Of a stretch of 64,000 nt of DNA, positions 34,986 to 43,265 are shown in pieces. Under the pieces are notes generated by a model. The model saw only the letters and a list, made by a program, of their open reading frames with translations. It was not told where the DNA came from and did not search any database. Source of the stretch: Candidatus Pseudomonas phytovorans (GTDB taxonomy: Bacteria > Pseudomonadota > Gammaproteobacteria > Pseudomonadales > Pseudomonadaceae); the NCBI GenBank assembly GCA_029202525.1, contig CP119325.1, positions 4,314,001 through 4,378,000 of the forward strand. Reading direction: 5' to 3'. A program made the translations under genes and the position numbers. Position 1 is the first letter of the stretch. Each line of letters begins with the position of its first letter.

Positions 34986-35076
34986 CCTGTGGGAGCGGGC
35001 TTGTCCCGCGAACACCGGCGAAGCCGGTGCCAGGCACCGCGTGCCCCCATTCGCGGGGCAAGCCCGCTCCCACAGG
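34986..35076. repeat. REP doublet between aldehyde dehydrogenase and aminotransferase
   Basis: Starts CCTGTGGGAGCGGGCTTGTC and ends AAGCCCGCTCCCACAGG; the two REPs face each other around an ACCGGCGAAGCCGGT hairpin. Intercistronic position suggests mRNA stabilisation or partial termination. Confidence 0.87.
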
Positions 35077-35101
35077 GGATCAGGTTGCCCGTGACAACGG
35101 T

Positions 35102-36484
35102 TTAGAGCTTGCCGACCAACCGGGCGGTGCGGTCCACGGCTATGCGGGTTTTCTCCACCAGCTCATCCAGCTCGCTGTGGTTGGCGATCAACGCCGGCGC
35201 CATGATCATCCGCCCCAGGGTCGAGCGAATGATCACCCCTTCCTCGAAACCAAAGGTGCGGCACTGCCAGGCCAGGTCGTTCTCGTTGGCAAAGCGCTTG
35301 CGGGTCGGCTTGTGCTCGGCGAATTGCAACGCTGCCACCAACCCGGCGCCCTGCACCTGGCCGATCAACGGGTGGTCGGCAAACACCTCACGCAGGATGC
35401 GCTGCAGGTACGGCCCGGTGTCATCCTTCACCTGAGTCACTATGCCTTCGTCGCGCAGCGCCTTCAGGTTGGCAATGGCCACCGCCGCCGCCACCGGGTG
35501 GCCGGAATAGGTCAGGCCGTGGGCGAACACCCCGCCGCGCTCCACCAGTGCCTCGGCAATGCGCTTGCTCAGCACCAGGCCGCCCATGGGGACGTAGCCG
35601 CTGGTCAGGCCTTTGGCAATCGACAGCGTGTCGGGCTCGAAGCCGAAGTATTCATGGGCAAACCACTCGCCGGTGCGGCCAAAGCCACCAATCACTTCAT
35701 CGGCGCACAACAACACGTCGTACTGGCGGCAGATGCGCTGGATTTCCGGCCAGTAGCTTTCCGGCGGGAAAATCATGCCGCCTGCACCCTGAAACGGCTC
35801 GGCGATAAAGCCGGCAACGTTCTCGGCGCCCAATTCCAGGATCTTTTCCTCCAGCTGCAAGGCACAGCGGCGGCCGAACTCGGCCGGGGTCAGCTCGCCA
35901 CCCTCCGCGTACCAGTACGGCTCATCGATGTGCGCAACATCCGGGATCAGCCCGCCCATCTCGTGCATGAACTTCATGCCGCCCAGCGCCGTGGCCGCCA
36001 GGGTCGAGCCGTGGTAACCGTTCCAGCGGCCAATCATCACCTTCTTGTTCGGCTGGCCGACCACTTGCCAGTAGCGGCGCACGGTACGGATCAACACTTC
36101 GTTGGCCTCAGAGCCGGAGTTGGTGTAGATCGCGTGGCTGTAGTGCCCGGGCAGCAGGCTGAACAGCAGCTCGGACAGCTCGATCACTGCCGGGTGGGTG
36201 GTGTGGAAGAACATGTTGTAGTAGGCCAACTGGTCCATCTGCGTGGCGGCAGCGACCGTCAGATCGCGGCGCCCGTAGCCGAGCTGGGTGCACCACAGGC
36301 CAGACATGCCATCCAGGTAGCGCTTGCCCTCGCTGTCCCACAGGTGCAGGCGTTCGCCACCGACGATCACCCGCGGCCCTTCGGCGTTCAGCGCCTTCTG
36401 GTCGAGGAAGGCATGGATGTGGTGCGCGGCATCGGCTGCCTGGTAGTCACGGGTCTGGCGTTGCGGGGCGAAAGGCGCGTTCAT
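35102..36484 (-). CDS. Class III aminotransferase (SpuC-like putrescine/polyamine-pyruvate aminotransferase)
   Basis: 460 aa. PLP-dependent class III features: NSGSEANEVLIR, CADEVIGGFGRTG, and the Schiff-base Lys in TLSIAKGLTSGY. The N-terminal region (HIHAFLDQKALNAEGPRVIV) matches the SpuC/omega-transaminase group. It transfers an amino group from a diamine or similar amine to pyruvate, giving an aminoaldehyde for the neighbouring dehydrogenase. ATG at 36484 follows AAAGGA. Other omega-amino substrates, such as beta-alanine-type acids, are possible. Confidence 0.87.
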   Translation of the reverse strand: MNAPFAPQRQTRDYQAADAAHHIHAFLDQKALNAEGPRVIVGGERLHLWDSEGKRYLDGMSGLWCTQLGYGRRDLTVAAATQMDQLAYYNMFFHTTHPAVIELSELLFSLLPGHYSHAIYTNSGSEANEVLIRTVRRYWQVVGQPNKKVMIGRWNGYHGSTLAATALGGMKFMHEMGGLIPDVAHIDEPYWYAEGGELTPAEFGRRCALQLEEKILELGAENVAGFIAEPFQGAGGMIFPPESYWPEIQRICRQYDVLLCADEVIGGFGRTGEWFAHEYFGFEPDTLSIAKGLTSGYVPMGGLVLSKRIAEALVERGGVFAHGLTYSGHPVAAAVAIANLKALRDEGIVTQVKDDTGPYLQRILREVFADHPLIGQVQGAGLVAALQFAEHKPTRKRFANENDLAWQCRTFGFEEGVIIRSTLGRMIMAPALIANHSELDELVEKTRIAVDRTARLVGKL

Positions 36485-36526
36485 TGTTGGTTTTCCTTTG
36501 CGGTGGGGTTGCAGGGTGGCTGGCGC

Positions 36527-37369
36527 TCAGCGCAGCTTGCCCATGTAGCTTTCCAGCGGGTCCTTGCCCAGCACGCCCTGGGCATTGGCCAGCGCGTCGA
36601 TGAACAGGGAGAACAGCTCGGACTGGGTGCCGATGTCGAGCTTGGCGTAGACGTTCTTGCGGTGCGACTTGATGGTGTCTTCCGACACCCCCAGGCGCTC
36701 GGCCAGGGACTTGGTCGAGTGGCCACGCAGAATCAACTGGGCAATACGGCATTCACGCTCGGTCAGCAGCGAGCTGCCGAAGTTGTTCAGCGCAGCGTGG
36801 ATACGTTGTTCGAGGATGTTCTCGAAACGCCCGGCACGGCTGTCCAGCCCGGCGAAGTGCTTGCTCAGCACTGCCAGTACCCACGGCGTGATGCGCCCGA
36901 ACAATTTGCGGGTTGGCGCATCCAGCTTGTCGGTGAACGCCAGCGACACCGCCAGGCTCTGTCCCGGCGCGACCTGCAGGATGTAGTTGAGCTCATCCTC
37001 CAGGTGCGAGTGCCGGTAGAACGACTGGTAGTACTCGCTGACTTCGAAATGGTCGGGTGCCACTTCGAACAACCCATAGCAACCTGACTCGACCTGCTCC
37101 ACACAGGCACCGTAGAACGGGTCGAGCAGGTAGAAGCCGGACAAGTAGCGGCTGACATTGCCCTCGGGCTGCCAGGGCGCCTTGTCGTCCTGCTCGAACA
37201 AGGCGCAGGGCATGCCATCGTGCGGGTACAGGTACACCGTGGTCGCCTGGATCGGCCGGATCACGCCAAGTGCGGCAAACAGGTTGGCGGCAAAGCCCGG
37301 CCGGCCGATTGCCTCGGTGACCTTGGCCTGATGCTCGAACCACTGTTCTGAAAGCAATTGATTAGTCAC
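36527..37369 (-). CDS. LuxR-type transcriptional regulator
   Basis: 280 aa counted from GTG at 37369 (VTNQLLSEQW). A start further upstream is possible but would overlap the intergenic palindromes less well supported by family length. The C-terminal LuxR/GerE helix-turn-helix is clear (LTERECRIAQLILRGHSTKS; DTIKSHRKNVYAKL). No response-receiver or acyl-homoserine-lactone domain is recognised in the N-terminal part. It is adjacent to the aminotransferase and divergent from the permease, with a 19-bp inverted repeat between, so it probably activates the amine catabolic genes. Confidence 0.82.
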   Translation of the reverse strand: MTNQLLSEQWFEHQAKVTEAIGRPGFAANLFAALGVIRPIQATTVYLYPHDGMPCALFEQDDKAPWQPEGNVSRYLSGFYLLDPFYGACVEQVESGCYGLFEVAPDHFEVSEYYQSFYRHSHLEDELNYILQVAPGQSLAVSLAFTDKLDAPTRKLFGRITPWVLAVLSKHFAGLDSRAGRFENILEQRIHAALNNFGSSLLTERECRIAQLILRGHSTKSLAERLGVSEDTIKSHRKNVYAKLDIGTQSELFSLFIDALANAQGVLGKDPLESYMGKLR

Positions 37370-37455
37370 TGTGGGCCTGCCGTTTCTATTCAGTGGCACC
37401 GCCGCCAGTGCGGTGCGTTGATGACCAGATACTCCCACGGCGCTGCCGACGCCGA

Positions 37456-37513
37456 AATCACCCTTTGGGGTGAGCCGGGCAAGGGCCGCAGCCACTCACC
37501 CCAAAGGGTGATT
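37456..37513. promoter_or_regulatory. Long inverted repeat in the luxR-permease promoter
   Basis: AATCACCCTTTGGGGTGAG (37456-37474) and its exact complement (37495-37513), 20 bases apart. Each arm is itself nearly palindromic (CACCC-TTTG-GGGTG). It lies 87-144 bases upstream of the LuxR start and 139-196 upstream of the permease start. Likely a double operator for the LuxR protein. Confidence 0.6.
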
Positions 37514-37651
37514 CCGGGTACCTACAGGGTGTGGGAGCATCAACCCGCCCCAGCGCTGCGAGCCTTCCGCTCGACCTCCTTGCACAGCACCCACCGGTAG
37601 CGAGCCTGCTCGCGTACTGCGGTGTCCTGCATCCCTTTCCAGGAGTTAGCA

Positions 37652-39046
37652 ATGCATACAACAACAAGTACAGCCCATAACCCCTCGCATAGCCCCGCCC
37701 CGCATGCACCCTCGCAACCCAGCGCCAACACCGGGCGCTTTCGCAAGTCCATGGGGCTCTCCGCCCTGGTGCTGTTCGGCCTGGCCTACATGGTCCCGCT
37801 GGCCGTATTCACTACATACGGGCTGGTCACCCAGATGACCAAAGGCCACCTGCCCACTGCCTACCTGCTGACCCTTGCGGCCATGTTGCTGACCGCCTAC
37901 AGCTACGGCCGCATGGTCCAGGCCCACCCCTATTCCGGCTCGGTCTACACCTACACGCGCAAGGCCTTCGGCAGCCACATCGGCTTTATTACCGGCTGGA
38001 CACTGCTGCTCGACTACATCTTCCTGCCCCTGCTCAGCTACCTGCTGATCGGCATCTACATGTCGGAATACTTCCCGGCCATCCACGCCTGGGTGTGGGT
38101 GGCGGGCTCCATTGCCCTGGTCACTTTCCTCAACCTGATCGGCATCGAGTCGATCACCCGGGTCAACTGGATCCTGGTCGTAGTGCAGCTGGTGTTCATC
38201 ATCGTCTTCGTCACCCTGTCCGTGCTCAAACTCAGCGGGCAGGCGGAGCCAGTGTCGCTGCTGGCGCCCTTCCACCACGAAGGCTTCAGCGTGCCACTGG
38301 TCATGACCGGGGCCGCGGTGCTGTGCCTGTCCTTCCTGGGGTTCGATGCCGTCTCGACCATGGCCGAAGAAACGACCAACCCGACCTACCGCATTCCGGT
38401 GGCGATCCTGGCGGTGTCGCTGATCGGCGGTTTGCTGTTCCTGGTGGTGTCGTACTGCGCGCAGATGGTGTTCCCCGACTGGGGTAGCTTCGCTGACCCG
38501 GATTCGGCCTCCGTGGATGTGATGCGCCGTGTCGGCGGCGAGCTGCTGGTGACGGCCTTCACTGCCACCTACGTGGCCGGCTGCTTCGCCTCGGCCATGG
38601 TGTCCCAGGCCAGCGTATCGCGCGTGCTGTTCGCCATGGGCCGCGACGGCGCATTGCCGCGGGCATTCGGCCAGCTGGTGACAAAAAAACGCGTGCCGGC
38701 CACTGCCATTCTGGTGGTCAGCCTACTGTCGCTGATCGCCTTGGTGATCACCCTCGACACCGTGGCCAACATGATCAGCTTTGGCGCGCTGTTCGCCTTT
38801 TCGGCGGTGAACCTGGCAGTGGTCAAGCACTACCTGGTCGACCAGAAGCTGCGTGGGGGCCGAAACGTTTTGCTGTACGGCGCCATTCCCGGGCTGGGCT
38901 TTCTCAGCACGCTGTGGCTGTGGAGCAGCCTGACCAGCCTGTCGTTCACCATCGGCCTGTGCTGGATGGGCATGGGGCTGGTGGTGTTGATGGGGCTGAC
39001 CCGCGCGTTCCGGGTGAAGCTGCCGGAACTGCAGATGGCGGAGTAA
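37652..39046 (+). CDS. APC-family amino acid/polyamine permease (PuuP-like)
   Basis: 464 aa from ATG at 37652, which follows AGGAG. About 12 membrane segments; the first is MGLSALVLFGLAYMVPLAVF, with APC-type SYGRMVQAHPYSGSVYTYT and SFLGFDAVSTMAEETTNPT. The N-terminal ~40 residues are Ser/Pro/His-rich and cytoplasmic. It most resembles putrescine importers of the PuuP/PlaP type. Divergent from the luxR-like gene and probably supplies substrate to the aminotransferase. Confidence 0.85.
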   Translation: MHTTTSTAHNPSHSPAPHAPSQPSANTGRFRKSMGLSALVLFGLAYMVPLAVFTTYGLVTQMTKGHLPTAYLLTLAAMLLTAYSYGRMVQAHPYSGSVYTYTRKAFGSHIGFITGWTLLLDYIFLPLLSYLLIGIYMSEYFPAIHAWVWVAGSIALVTFLNLIGIESITRVNWILVVVQLVFIIVFVTLSVLKLSGQAEPVSLLAPFHHEGFSVPLVMTGAAVLCLSFLGFDAVSTMAEETTNPTYRIPVAILAVSLIGGLLFLVVSYCAQMVFPDWGSFADPDSASVDVMRRVGGELLVTAFTATYVAGCFASAMVSQASVSRVLFAMGRDGALPRAFGQLVTKKRVPATAILVVSLLSLIALVITLDTVANMISFGALFAFSAVNLAVVKHYLVDQKLRGGRNVLLYGAIPGLGFLSTLWLWSSLTSLSFTIGLCWMGMGLVVLMGLTRAFRVKLPELQMAE

Positions 39047-39056
39047 CGATTGAACC

Positions 39057-39083
39057 CGGGTGATAACTGGTCGTTATCACCCG
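39057..39083. promoter_or_regulatory. Perfect hairpin between permease and semialdehyde dehydrogenase
   Basis: CGGGTGATAAC and its exact complement around a TGGTC loop (11-bp stem). There is no T-run after it, so an intrinsic terminator is unlikely. The halves GGGTGAT/ATCACCC also occur in the 37456 inverted repeat, favouring an operator or processing hairpin. Confidence 0.45.
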
Positions 39084-39164
39084 ATCCGCATTAATCATTA
39101 TTCAGCGCCCCGTTCGCCGCCTACAGTCCCAGCCCAACGACTGTCATTGCCAACGGGAAACGAA

Positions 39165-40745
39165 ATGCCCATCGAAGATCGCCTGAACCATATCGCCGGC
39201 CAACTCAGTGGCAACGGTGACGTGCTGCTGACCAGTGTCGACGCCCGCACCGGCGAGGCACTGCCATACGCCTTCCACCAGGCGACCGGTGACGAAGTAG
39301 AAGCCGCCGTGCAGGCCGCCGAGGCCGCCTACCCTACCTACCGCAGCACCAGCCCTGCTCAGCGTGCCGCCTTCCTCGACGCCATCGCCAACGAACTGGA
39401 CGCTCTGGGTGACGACTTCATCCAGCATGTGATGCGCGAAACCGCGCTGCCAGAAGCCCGCATCCGCGGCGAACGCAGCCGTACCAGCAACCAGCTGCGC
39501 CTGTTCGCCGAGGTGGTGCGACGTGGCGACTTCTACGCTGCACGCATCGACCGTGCCCTGCCCCAACGCACCCCGCTGCCGCGCCCGGACCTGCGCCAGT
39601 ATCGCATCGGCGTGGGCCCGGTGGCCGTGTTCGGCGCCAGCAACTTCCCGCTGGCCTTCTCCACCGCGGGGGGTGACACTGCCTCGGCGCTGGCCGCCGG
39701 CTGCCCGGTAGTGTTCAAGGCGCACAGCGGGCACATGCTCACCGCCGCCCACGTAGCGGCGGCCATTGACCGCGCGGTGGCCAGCAGCGACGTGCCGGCA
39801 GGCGTGTTCAACCTGATCTACGGGGCCGGCGTGGGCGAAGCGCTGGTCAAGCACCCGGCCATTCAGGCGGTCGGCTTTACTGGCTCGCTGCGCGGTGGCC
39901 GCGCCCTGTGCGACATGGCCGCGGCACGCCCGCAGCCGATCCCGGTATTTGCCGAAATGAGCAGCATCAACCCGGTGATCGTGCTGCCCCAGGCACTGCA
40001 GGCCCGTGGCGAGCAAGTCGCCGGCGAACTGGCCGCCTCGGTGGTGCTGGGTTGCGGGCAGTTCTGCACCAACCCGGGCCTTGTAGTGGGCATCCGGTCG
40101 CCGCAATTCGAGCTGTTCGTACAAACACTGGTGGCACGCATGGCCGACCAGGGACCGCAGACCATGCTCAACGCTGGCACCCTGCGCAGCTACCAGAACG
40201 GTGTGCAACACCTGCTCGCGCACCCCGGCATCCAGCACCTGGCCGGGCAGCCACAAACCGGCAATCAGGCCCAGCCGCAGCTGTTCAAGGCCAACGTAAG
40301 CCTGCTGATGAACGGCGACCCGCTGCTGCAGGAAGAAGTATTCGGCCCGACCACCGTGCTGGTGGAAGTGGCCGATGCCCAGCAACTGGCCGAGGCGCTG
40401 CGCCACCTGCAAGGCCAACTCACCGCCACCTTGATTGCCGAGCCTGACGACCTCATTGCCTTTGCCACGTTAGTGCCGCTGCTGGAGCGCAAGGCCGGGC
40501 GGCTGCTGTTGAACGGCTACCCGACGGGCGTCGAAGTGAGCGATGCGATGGTGCATGGCGGGCCTTACCCGGCCACCTCCGATGCACGCGGCACCTCGGT
40601 CGGCACCTTGGCCATTGACCGATTCCTGCGCCCGGTGTGCTTCCAGAATTACCCGGATGCCCTGTTGCCGGATGCGCTGAAAAGTGCCAACCCACTTGGG
40701 ATTGCCCGGTTGGTGGATGGAGTGAGCAGCCGCGAAGCAGTTTGA
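39165..40745 (+). CDS. Alpha-ketoglutarate semialdehyde dehydrogenase
   Basis: 526 aa, the characteristic length of KGSADH enzymes (about 525), longer than ordinary ALDHs. GVGPVAVFGASNFPLAFSTA, FKAHSGHMLT, GFTGSLRGGRAL, FAEMSSINPV with the Glu, and GCGQFCTNPG with the catalytic Cys are all family marks. It converts 2,5-dioxopentanoate to 2-ketoglutarate at the end of sugar-acid or hydroxyproline pathways. ATG at 39165 follows GGGAAA. It lies 118 bases after the permease; whether the two act together is unclear. Confidence 0.87.
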   Translation: MPIEDRLNHIAGQLSGNGDVLLTSVDARTGEALPYAFHQATGDEVEAAVQAAEAAYPTYRSTSPAQRAAFLDAIANELDALGDDFIQHVMRETALPEARIRGERSRTSNQLRLFAEVVRRGDFYAARIDRALPQRTPLPRPDLRQYRIGVGPVAVFGASNFPLAFSTAGGDTASALAAGCPVVFKAHSGHMLTAAHVAAAIDRAVASSDVPAGVFNLIYGAGVGEALVKHPAIQAVGFTGSLRGGRALCDMAAARPQPIPVFAEMSSINPVIVLPQALQARGEQVAGELAASVVLGCGQFCTNPGLVVGIRSPQFELFVQTLVARMADQGPQTMLNAGTLRSYQNGVQHLLAHPGIQHLAGQPQTGNQAQPQLFKANVSLLMNGDPLLQEEVFGPTTVLVEVADAQQLAEALRHLQGQLTATLIAEPDDLIAFATLVPLLERKAGRLLLNGYPTGVEVSDAMVHGGPYPATSDARGTSVGTLAIDRFLRPVCFQNYPDALLPDALKSANPLGIARLVDGVSSREAV

Positions 40746-40770
40746 TCTGGTACTGGAAGTAGCCTGAACT

Positions 40771-40864
40771 GGCCTCTTCGCGGGCTTGCCCGCTCCCACA
40801 GGTACTGCACAGTTCTTGAGTCCTGTGCAGTACCTGTGGGAGCGGGCAAGCCCGCGAAGAGGCC
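40771..40864. repeat. Perfect 42-bp-arm REP palindrome (REPIN)
   Basis: Arms 40771-40812 and 40823-40864 are exact reverse complements with a 10-base loop. Each contains a whole REP (GGCCTCTTCGCGGGCTTGCC). Beyond the REP the match continues through the spacer bases (GTACTGCACAG). It fills most of the gap before the LysR gene. Confidence 0.92.
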
Positions 40865-40923
40865 GGCATAGGCATACGCCATTGATGAAATTTCACTGTC
40901 ACGCTTCAATATGATCTTCAGAC

Positions 40924-40941
40924 ACTGGAATCCAGTTCATC
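40924..40941. promoter_or_regulatory. Candidate LysR site upstream of its own gene
   Basis: ACTGGAATCCAGT palindrome (40924-40936) continuing as TCATC. On the minus strand GATGAACTGGATTC matches the site at 43149 in 13 of 14 bases. It ends 14 bases before the lysR ATG. Confidence 0.5.
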
Positions 40942-40954
40942 AACAAGGCCGACC

Positions 40955-41890
40955 ATGTACTCCTCTGAACGCCTCAAGGGCATCGACGTCTTCGTCGCCG
41001 TTGCCGACCTGGGCAGTTTCACCGCAGCCGCCGAACGGCTGAACCTGACCAGCTCGGCCATCAGCAAGAGTGTCGCCCGGTTGGAGGCCCGCCTGGGTGC
41101 ACGCCTGTTCAATCGCACCACCCGCACCCTGTCGCTCAGCGAGGCAGGCGTGGTTTTCTACCGCACCTGTACCTCGGTCCTGGCCGACCTTGAAGAGGTG
41201 GAGCACGCGCTGGTCACCCGTGACGACCAACCGCACGGCAAAGTCCGAATCGAACTGCCCGCCTCCTACGGCCGCTTGCATGTGCTGCCACTGATCCTCG
41301 ACTTCATCCGCCTGCACCCGTTGCTGCAGCCGCATGTGTCGTTTTCCGACCGCTTCGTCGACCCGGTGCACGAGGGTATCGATATCGTGGTGCGCATCGG
41401 TGGCCCGGATGCCTGGCCGGCGGCGCTCGGTCACCAGTACTTCGGTGCCCAGCGCCTGATGTTCTGTGCCTCACCTGCCTACCTTGAAAAGCACGGCGTG
41501 CCGCAAGACGAACGCGACCTGGAACACCACCACTGCGTTGGCTACGGGCATACCGACGGGCTGGTCAGCCCGTGGTTTTTCAAAGGCCGCCAACCTGGCG
41601 AAATGGAACGGCGGACCGTGCACCCGCGCATCGCGGTGGGCGATGGCGAGGGCGAAGTTGCAGCCGTGCTGGCCGGCCATGGCATCGGCCAACTGCCCAC
41701 CTGGCTGACCCAGCAACACCTCGATCAAGGGCGCCTGGTCGAGGTGCTGCCGACGCTGGCCACCGACGGCCTGCCCATGAACCTGGTGTGGCTGAAAAGC
41801 CGCGAAGGGCTGCCCAAGGTCCGCGCCTTGCTCGACTACCTGCTACCCCGGCTGGCGCCTCACGGCACGCGGGCCAGCGAATCGGGCTGA
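40955..41890 (+). CDS. LysR-family transcriptional regulator
   Basis: 311 aa. The N-terminal helix-turn-helix is GSFTAAAERLNLTSSAISKS with the classical RLEARLGARLFNRTTRTLSL; the rest is a LysR substrate-binding domain of the CrgA/AaeR-like subgroup (RIELPASYGRLHVLPLILDF). Its 3' end overlaps that of the convergent MFS exporter by 31 bases. A near-identical box in both promoters suggests it controls that exporter. Confidence 0.9.
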   Translation: MYSSERLKGIDVFVAVADLGSFTAAAERLNLTSSAISKSVARLEARLGARLFNRTTRTLSLSEAGVVFYRTCTSVLADLEEVEHALVTRDDQPHGKVRIELPASYGRLHVLPLILDFIRLHPLLQPHVSFSDRFVDPVHEGIDIVVRIGGPDAWPAALGHQYFGAQRLMFCASPAYLEKHGVPQDERDLEHHHCVGYGHTDGLVSPWFFKGRQPGEMERRTVHPRIAVGDGEGEVAAVLAGHGIGQLPTWLTQQHLDQGRLVEVLPTLATDGLPMNLVWLKSREGLPKVRALLDYLLPRLAPHGTRASESG

Positions 41891-43071
41891 CGCGCAAGCT
41901 TGCCGACTACCGGCACCAGGCCCAGCGCCAGCAGCGCGACGCCTGCGGCCACGTAGCCCAGGTACTCGATACCCAGGCCAGGGATGGTCATGCCACCCAG
42001 CACCGCGCCCAGACCGATCCCGGCGTTGGCGGCCGACACATTGGTGGTACCAGCCAAGGCCTGGGCATGGGTCACCGAGCTCATCACGCGCACCTGGCTG
42101 ACCGGGTACAGCGCCGTGTTGGCCACGCCCCACACTGCCAGTGCCAGGCAGAATGCCAAACCCGCATGTGCCAGCGGCACCAGCGCCGCCATGCCAATGG
42201 CGAGCAACACCAGGAACAAGGCCGTAGCCCGGAGCGGCGAACGGTCGGTTGCGCGCCCGCCGATCCAGTTGCCAAGCAATCCGACCGCTCCGAAACCCAT
42301 CAGCCACCAGCCAGTATGCGCCGGCGCCACACCGGCAACCCGTTGCAGCAGGTCGGCGAGGTAGGTGTAGCCCGTGAACATGGCGGTGAATACCACAATC
42401 GACAGCAACACATTGGCCAGAAAATAACGTTCCTTGAAAATGCGCGCCTGCTGCATGAAGTCGACCTTCGCCGTGCGGGCGACCTGCGGCATCCAAACCC
42501 ACATCGCCAGCGCCATCAGCAAGGCCAGGGCCGCCAGTATCCAGAACGCGCCGCGCCAGCCCACGGCATTGGCCGCCACGGTACCCAATGGTATACCCAG
42601 CAACATGGCCGCCGAGATGCCCAGGTACACCTTTGCGATGGCCTGCCCTGCCCGCTCCCGTCCGGCCAGGTGCCCGGCGGTTTCGCTGGCCGTGCCCCAG
42701 AACACCGGCAGCGCCAGTGCCGGTATGACCCGAGCGATGGCCAGCACCCAGAAGCTGCTCGAAACAGCGGCCAACGCATTCGCGCCGGCGAACACCAGCA
42801 AGATGCTTATGAACAACCGCTTACGGTCCAGATGTGCCAGCAAAGCGGTCAAAGCCGGGCCGGCAATCATCACCGTAAAGGCAAACAGCGTGACCAACTG
42901 GCCCGCCATGGAAATCGAAATGCCCAGGTCCTGACTCAGCGCGGGTAGCAAACCGACAATCAGGAACTCGGTGGTCACGATCAGAAAGGCCGAAAAGGCC
43001 AGGATTGCAATACTGATCCCAACGTTTGCGCGACTAGCGCCAACCCCAGGGGTGGGTTCAAAGGCAGACAT
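41860..43071 (-). CDS. MFS exporter, DHA1 family (AraJ/YdhP-like)
   Basis: 403 aa from ATG at 43071 (MSAFEPTPG), with GGAG upstream on the minus strand; the longer in-frame start lies in AT-rich promoter sequence and is rejected. About 12 membrane segments: AILAFSAFLIVTTEFLIVGL, AHLDRKRLFI. The family exports drugs, arabinose or purine-type compounds. Its last 31 bases lie within the 3' end of the convergent lysR gene. Confidence 0.85.
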   Translation of the reverse strand: MSAFEPTPGVGASRANVGISIAILAFSAFLIVTTEFLIVGLLPALSQDLGISISMAGQLVTLFAFTVMIAGPALTALLAHLDRKRLFISILLVFAGANALAAVSSSFWVLAIARVIPALALPVFWGTASETAGHLAGRERAGQAIAKVYLGISAAMLLGIPLGTVAANAVGWRGAFWILAALALLMALAMWVWMPQVARTAKVDFMQQARIFKERYFLANVLLSIVVFTAMFTGYTYLADLLQRVAGVAPAHTGWWLMGFGAVGLLGNWIGGRATDRSPLRATALFLVLLAIGMAALVPLAHAGLAFCLALAVWGVANTALYPVSQVRVMSSVTHAQALAGTTNVSAANAGIGLGAVLGGMTIPGLGIEYLGYVAAGVALLALGLVPVVGKLARQPDSLARVP

Positions 43072-43148
43072 CAAGACGAACTCCAGACATGAAGCCGCCA
43101 GTATATTGGCAAAATAAATTCCGATTTCTGGTGATAATTCCATAATTA

Positions 43149-43162
43149 GATGAACTGGAATC
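43149..43162. promoter_or_regulatory. Candidate LysR site upstream of the MFS exporter
   Basis: GATGAACTGGAATC, 13 of 14 bases identical to the lysR-promoter site. It sits in AT-rich sequence 78-91 bases upstream of the exporter start and about 104 bases before the divergent deaminase. Confidence 0.5.
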
Positions 43163-43265
43163 ATCAATCTGCACAGCATGTGTACAACTTTCACAATTCC
43201 TGATTACATAACCCTTCGCCTACGACCTCGGTAATCGCCGATGCGTATTGCGAAAGGCTTACGCC

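Noticed and set aside
34925..37087. Long plus-strand open frame opposite the aminotransferase and LuxR genes
   Set aside because: It mirrors two clear minus-strand genes and shows no domain of its own.
39057..39083. Intrinsic terminator after the permease
   Set aside because: The stem is perfect but no T-run follows it, so it is reported as a possible operator or processing hairpin instead.
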